Source of the DNA: Saccoglossus kowalevskii
Lineage: Eukaryota; Hemichordata; Enteropneusta; Harrimaniidae
DNA length: 29,503 bases
Direction: 5' to 3'
NCBI RefSeq assembly: GCF_000003605.2
Contig: NW_003115455.1
Location: 144,075 to 173,577, forward strand
Shown piece after piece: positions 27,407-29,503 of this stretch (positions are counted from its first letter, which is position 1; each line of letters starts with the position of its first letter). Position numbers and translations under genes: made by a program. The notes beneath the pieces were generated by a model that saw only the letters and a list, made by a program, of their open reading frames with translations, did no database searches and was not told where the DNA came from.

Positions 27407-28882
27407 TTACTGCAGTATCCAGCTTCTTTAACTCGTTGAACACCAAGGTCAACTTTTGTCACCTTCGCAAAACAAACTGACATATTTTTTTCCACATTTT
27501 ATCAAAAAATCAAGACTGCAAGAAAAAAATTGTCTATTTGGTTCAAAATTAACAGAGAAGATTTAGGTACATAAAAATACTTAAAATATTGACCAACATG
27601 TTGGCATGGAAAATTATGTCATTCAAGGTGTGGGTCCCACACACCATAATATGGGTTGTTTATTTCCATAGAACACATACAGCTGTGATGGCTACCAAGG
27701 GCATATGAAAAATGGGTATTTTGGGTTATTTTCAGACCCTTTAGTAAGGGTAGGTCTGAATTTTATTTTCAGTTGTCTGCTCAAAATCTTTGTTTTTTAA
27801 CTTGTAACTGCATGTACAATGTAGGTTTAGGTTACAGGAATAAAATAATTATTTCATGTTTGAATGAAATTTGTCATTGCCTATTTCCAATCTAAAATTC
27901 CAAAATAAACTTGAGGTTAAAAGAAACCATTGATGCTTTTGTCTGTGTGTCATCTCACCATGCTGTCATATTGGATTGCATCACATAAAATAGAGCCAAT
28001 TATCTGTCACTCAATGATTTACAATAAGTTATATCATATCAATTTGTAAACAGTCAGTTTTATTCGCAAATGACAAAAGTTCCATTGTCTTAGAAGGTAG
28101 TGGTCAAAAAGTGACTGACATTCTGTTTCACTCAAAATGCAATATTGCCATACATGAAACTGATAAAAAAAGAGTTTGATGAGAATTCAACATCTTTGAC
28201 CAAACATTACAGGAGTAGTGATGGAGATGGTTCTTGTTGCTAAGGATACAAGCCACCCACTAACTCCCCTCTTTGCTGTTCACTTAGAAGTATAGCCATC
28301 TATAATTGTTTTTTATGAATTATGCTTTTTGCATATTAATGAGAAAAGCTCATGCGTGTTGATATTTAAAACTATGGTCACCAGAATAGTTGTGTACCAT
28401 ACTAAAACATGAATGTAGTCATCAAGGAAAAATGTTAGGAATCGAGAAAAGATCCTTTTTTATGCACACTGATGAACGAGTTCTTATGGGAAAAGTGCCA
28501 TAAAGACCTGAACATAAAATCAAATCTTCATTGATGATATTTTTAGTAATATAGCAACCAAAACAGGGACTTTTGTTTTGGTTCCTCGCATACATCTGCA
28601 TGACAAATTCTTAGACCTGAGTGCATACACTGCTAGCCATTTTGTTTTCTACGCATTTCATAGGTAGACTTGCAGATTTAAAAAAAAAAAAAAATCAACT
28701 TTCTTTGGCATTCCTGGGCTGATTTTATTCAAATTTGGCATGGACATCACATACGATGGTTTACTGATGTACCTCAGTGCAACTAAATGAGACGAGCGGT
28801 CATTTTATGTTCTTGACCATTTCTTGGACATGCTTCGACCGTTTTTGTTGAAAGTAGGTACAAAGCCGGGACATAATTTAAA
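27407..28882. other. MCAT 3' flank and spacer
   Basis: No further gene recognised. AATAAA occurs at 27839-27844 and 27904-27909, so the MCAT transcript probably ends near 27860-27930. An A15 run lies near 28680-28694, followed by text loosely like the 22381-22632 repeat. Confidence 0.5.
27839..27844 (+). terminator. Candidate poly(A) signal for MCAT
   Basis: AATAAA about 430 bases after the stop codon, with a second copy at 27904-27909. Confidence 0.45.
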
Positions 28883-29086
28883 TGCTGTAAAATACTTTAT
28901 ATTCGCTTGGAATTAATTTTCGCTATTTTTGGAATGATTCAGTGAAAATAAAATCCAGCGAATATTTTTTTTTTTCCTATAGTTTACCAGTACATTCAAC
29001 TTGTCAAAAATCAGTGAAAATTAATTCCATACAAAACGTCTTTTCAGCGAAAATTAATTCCAACTAAAATAAAGTATTCTACAGTA
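28883..29086. mobile_element. MITE-like fold-back element with about 41-bp terminal inverted repeats
   Basis: The left arm (28883-28924) reads TGCTGTAAAATACTTTAT and ends TTGGAATTAATTTTCGCT. The reverse complement of the right arm (29046-29086) reads TACTGTAGAATACTTTAT and ends TTGGAATTAATTTTCGCT. The arms match over about 41 bases with a few mismatches and a one-base indel. The centre (about 120 bases) holds further copies of the motif CAGTGAAAATTAATTCCA (near 29012) and a diverged one (CAGTGAAAATAAAATCCAGC near 28942), so the element is built from reiterated arm sequence. No coding capacity. Superfamily unknown. Confidence 0.82.
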
Positions 29087-29503
29087 TGTATGATGATTTT
29101 TTTATTTAATGACATTTGACTGACTGGTGTCTATCTCTTCCCCCCTTGTCAAAAAGGTACGTTTCTGAGACGTCTTTGTTGATTTTATTAAAAATTAATA
29201 TGAATATCTTGCATGATTGATGCTAGTCAGTATGTATTGTTTTGATTAAAAATTGGTGACTGGTGGCCATTTTGGTTATTTACATATTCAAAGTTTGCAT
29301 TTATGTTTTTGAATGCCATATTTGCTCTATTTGAAGCACAACTGACTAAATAAAACATTTCAATGAATTGTGCACCCCCTCCCTGGGGTTGGGGGTCCTA
29401 AACTGGAATGATTTCAAATACCTTGTTTATAGCCCATTTTTGAACCTTAATGACTTCATCTTCAACAATCCCCACCCAATGTACTAGGAGTCTTCAAATG
29501 TAT
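29087..29503. other. Right-edge spacer, nothing recognised
   Basis: AT-rich sequence with a small C/G-rich inverted patch near 29372-29399 (CACCCCCTCCCTGGGG and GTTGGGGGTCCT). No gene recognised. Confidence 0.45.

Overview
The window is nuclear DNA from an animal. It is AT-rich, has GT-AG introns, long non-coding stretches, many fold-back elements and LINE/SINE fragments. The protein sequences and repeat content (a RING/B-box/filamin/NHL TRIM protein on one exon, a tRNA-derived SINE, LINEs with a C-terminal zinc knuckle) fit a marine invertebrate, perhaps an invertebrate deuterostome such as an acorn worm. That last step is inference and no species is claimed.

Three protein genes are clear, all on the + strand. 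(1) Glucose-6-phosphate isomerase (GPI) spans 6580-13489 in twelve recognisable exons. Only its first coding exon is not found; it is either in the left 6.5 kb and missed or upstream of the window. (2) An intronless 722-residue TRIM protein lies at 17894-20062: RING, two B-boxes, coiled coil, filamin-type domain and six NHL repeats, the order seen in TRIM71/LIN-41. (3) Mitochondrial malonyl-CoA:ACP transacylase (MCAT) lies at 24143-27406 in four exons, and its first intron appears to use a GC donor. The genes serve glycolysis, probable ubiquitin/RNA-level regulation and mitochondrial fatty acid synthesis. I see no evidence that they form a functional cluster.

Most of the rest is repeat material. 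1-6500 holds the edge of a LINE on the minus strand, two long copies of one tRNA-derived SINE, a perfect 45-bp tandem duplication, a 150-bp fold-back element and the 3' end of another LINE that ends just before GPI exon 2. The GPI introns hold a minisatellite and a second fold-back element. 13490-15560 looks like a long GPI 3' UTR with a perfect 42-bp tandem duplication. 15560-17893 holds short hairpins and candidate promoter motifs for the TRIM gene. 20063-24142 holds another SINE piece, a 135-bp-period duplication and a 5'-truncated LINE with a (TTA)n tail. 27407-29503 holds the MCAT 3' flank and a third fold-back element.

I found no convincing new multi-gene system. The items most worth checking are the GC-AG intron in MCAT, the SINE family, the three unrelated fold-back elements and the excess of the palindromic octamer TACCGGTA.
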